A stretch of 5,882 nucleotides of DNA from Peptococcaceae bacterium (lineage in GTDB: Bacteria; Bacillota; Desulfotomaculia; Desulfotomaculales; UBA12532), in assembly GCA_003445475.1 (NCBI GenBank), contig DMDP01000092.1, positions 1 through 5,882 of the forward strand, read 5' to 3'. Position 1 is the first letter of the stretch; each line of letters begins with the position of its first letter. The notes under the pieces are model-generated. The model saw nothing but the letters and a program-made list of their open reading frames with translations, was not told the DNA's origin and did not search any database. A program made the position numbers and the translations under genes. Below, in pieces: positions 4,684-5,882 of the stretch.

Positions 4684-5842
4684 CGGCCTGGGAGGCCTTC
4701 CCGTACCGGAACTGAACGGCCGGACGGAACTGGAAGCCGCGGCGACCCCCAACCTGGACGCGCTGGCCAAAAGGTCTTCGCTCGGCCTGGCCCACCCGGT
4801 CCTGCCGGGGATCGCCCCGGGCTCAAGCGCGGGGCACCTGGCCCTCTTCGGGTACGACCCGTTGCGCTACGTTATCGGCCGCGGCGTGCTGGAGGCCCTG
4901 GGGATCGGGTTCGACCTGCACCCCGGGGACGTGGCCGTGCGGGCCAACTTCGCCACGGTGCAGGACACCCGGAACGGGCCGGTGGTAACGGACCGCCGGG
5001 CGGGCCGTCCCCCCACGGAGCACACGCGCAGCATTTGCCGCCGCCTGCAGGACGCGATCCCGGAAATAGACGGCGTAAGGGTGTTCATTGAACCGGTGAA
5101 GGAGCACCGGTTCGTGATCGTTCTGCGCGGCGAAGGACTGGACGACCGCGTGGCCGACACCGACCCGCAGCGGGAGGGCATGCCGCCCCTACAGCCGCAA
5201 CCGCTGGCCGAAGAGGCCCGCCGCACGGCTATGCTGGCCGGAACGCTTGTGCAGCGGATCGCCGAACTCGTGCGGGACGAGCCCCGCACCAACTTTGCCC
5301 TGCTGCGCGGTTTTTCGCGCCGGCCCCGCCTCGACCCCTTCCCGGAACGCTACCGCGCCCGGGCAGGGGCGGTCGCCGTTTATCCCATGTACCGGGGCCT
5401 GGCCTCACTGGTAGGCATGGACCTTTTGCCCGTGGCGGGAGACACCCTGGCCGACGAGATCGCAAGCCTCAAAGAAAACTGGCCGGAGTACGACTACTTC
5501 TTCCTGCACGTGAAGGGAACCGACTCGCGGGGTGAAGACGGCGACTGGGCCGGGAAGATCAAGATCATTGAAGAGTTCGACGCCCAATTACCCGCCATTC
5601 TGGATCTGAACCCCGACGCCCTGGTTATTACCGGGGACCATTCCACCCCGGCCACCTACGCAGCCCACAGCTGGCACCCGGTCCCGTTTCTCCTGTATTC
5701 ACGCTGGGTGCTGCCCGACCGCGACGCCCCCGGCTTCGGCGAGCACGCGTGCGCGCGGGGTGTTTTGGGGCAGTTCCCGCTGCTCTACACCATGAACCTG
5801 CTCCTGGCCAACGCCGGGCGCTTGGGCAAATTCAGCGCCTAA
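4613..5842 (+). CDS. apgM: Cofactor-independent phosphoglycerate mutase, archaeal type (ApgM)
   Basis: A 409-residue cytoplasmic enzyme of the alkaline phosphatase superfamily that interconverts 3-phosphoglycerate and 2-phosphoglycerate without 2,3-bisphosphoglycerate, in glycolysis and gluconeogenesis. Length and motif order fit ApgM throughout. The metal-binding D24 lies in LLVVLDGLGG; PGSSAGHLALFGYDP (69-83) holds the likely nucleophile Ser (S71 or S72); GRGVLEALGIG (89-99) and VTDRRAGR (125-132) follow. YFFLHVKGTDSRGEDGD (295-311) supplies H299, K301, D304 and D309. TGDHSTP (340-346) supplies D342 and H343, and HSWHPVP supplies H352 and H355. The nucleophile loop reads GSSAGH, where archaeal enzymes have GSD. 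The start is TTG with AGGAGG 9 nt upstream; the 71-bp overlap with the transporter points to one transcript. The related name phosphonopyruvate decarboxylase-like is sometimes applied to this family. The stop is TAA at 5840. Nothing terminator-like follows before the window ends, apart from a tiny CCC-GAAA-GGG hairpin (5849-5858) without a T-tract. Confidence 0.93.
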   Translation: MQADNLLKELARPAATKMLLVVLDGLGGLPVPELNGRTELEAAATPNLDALAKRSSLGLAHPVLPGIAPGSSAGHLALFGYDPLRYVIGRGVLEALGIGFDLHPGDVAVRANFATVQDTRNGPVVTDRRAGRPPTEHTRSICRRLQDAIPEIDGVRVFIEPVKEHRFVIVLRGEGLDDRVADTDPQREGMPPLQPQPLAEEARRTAMLAGTLVQRIAELVRDEPRTNFALLRGFSRRPRLDPFPERYRARAGAVAVYPMYRGLASLVGMDLLPVAGDTLADEIASLKENWPEYDYFFLHVKGTDSRGEDGDWAGKIKIIEEFDAQLPAILDLNPDALVITGDHSTPATYAAHSWHPVPFLLYSRWVLPDRDAPGFGEHACARGVLGQFPLLYTMNLLLANAGRLGKFSA

Positions 5843-5869
5843 TGACTACCCGAAAGGGCCGCCACGTGG

Positions 5870-5882
5870 AGATCGGAAGAGC
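5870..5882 (+). other. Illumina adapter remnant at the contig end (artefact)
   Basis: The last 13 bases, AGATCGGAAGAGC, are identical to the universal start of the Illumina TruSeq adapter. They are not genomic DNA and should be trimmed. The bases just before them (5843-5869) are probably genuine but are supported only by read ends. Confidence 0.93.

Noticed and set aside
5849..5869. Terminator after apgM
   Set aside because: Only a 3-bp CCC-GAAA-GGG hairpin and the palindrome CCACGTGG are present, with no T-tract before the adapter begins.

Overview
The window looks like chromosomal DNA from a GC-rich, probably thermophilic or subsurface anaerobe of the Firmicutes (Desulfotomaculum/Pelotomaculum/Moorella-like Clostridia). 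The clues are strong AGGAGG ribosome-binding sites, GTG and TTG starts, near-consensus vegetative promoters, a GSI-alpha-type glutamine synthetase, an ANTAR regulator beside nitrogen genes, and an archaeal-type phosphoglycerate mutase. This placement is from gene character only. The right edge ends in 13 bases identical to the start of the Illumina TruSeq adapter, so it is almost certainly an untrimmed contig end.

The left part (1-3179) lies wholly on the minus strand. In transcription order it holds an ANTAR-domain response regulator (3179-2592), a two-cluster 4Fe-4S ferredoxin of the EchF/NuoI type (2494-2093), a glutamine synthetase homologue with a GTG start (1908-586), and the first 154 codons of a Cys-rich, FMN-binding, glutamate-synthase-like protein (462-1, cut by the window edge). 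Together these look like an ammonia-assimilation module: regulator, electron carrier, GS and GOGAT-like enzyme.

The most informative stretch is the 184-bp gap before the GS gene. It holds a promoter (TTGATT-17-TATAAT) and a leader of about 95 nt. In the leader, a small hairpin with the hexaloop AAAGGC (A at position 1, G at position 4, as in ANTAR target RNAs) competes for the same bases as an intrinsic terminator that sits directly before the GS ribosome-binding site. The ANTAR protein encoded two genes upstream is the obvious candidate antiterminator. Two proteins of the module look altered. The regulator's receiver domain keeps its Asp but lacks the acidic pair, the Thr/Ser and the Lys. 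The GS homologue has lost two of the three ligands of the n2 metal site, plus other active-site residues.

The right part (3289-5842) is on the plus strand and diverges from the regulator gene. A 12-TM major facilitator transporter overlaps by 71 bp the TTG start of apgM, a cofactor-independent phosphoglycerate mutase of glycolysis and gluconeogenesis. Nothing in the sequence ties these two functionally to the nitrogen genes. No tRNA, rRNA, CRISPR array or mobile element is visible, and no gene-free stretch exceeds 300 bases.
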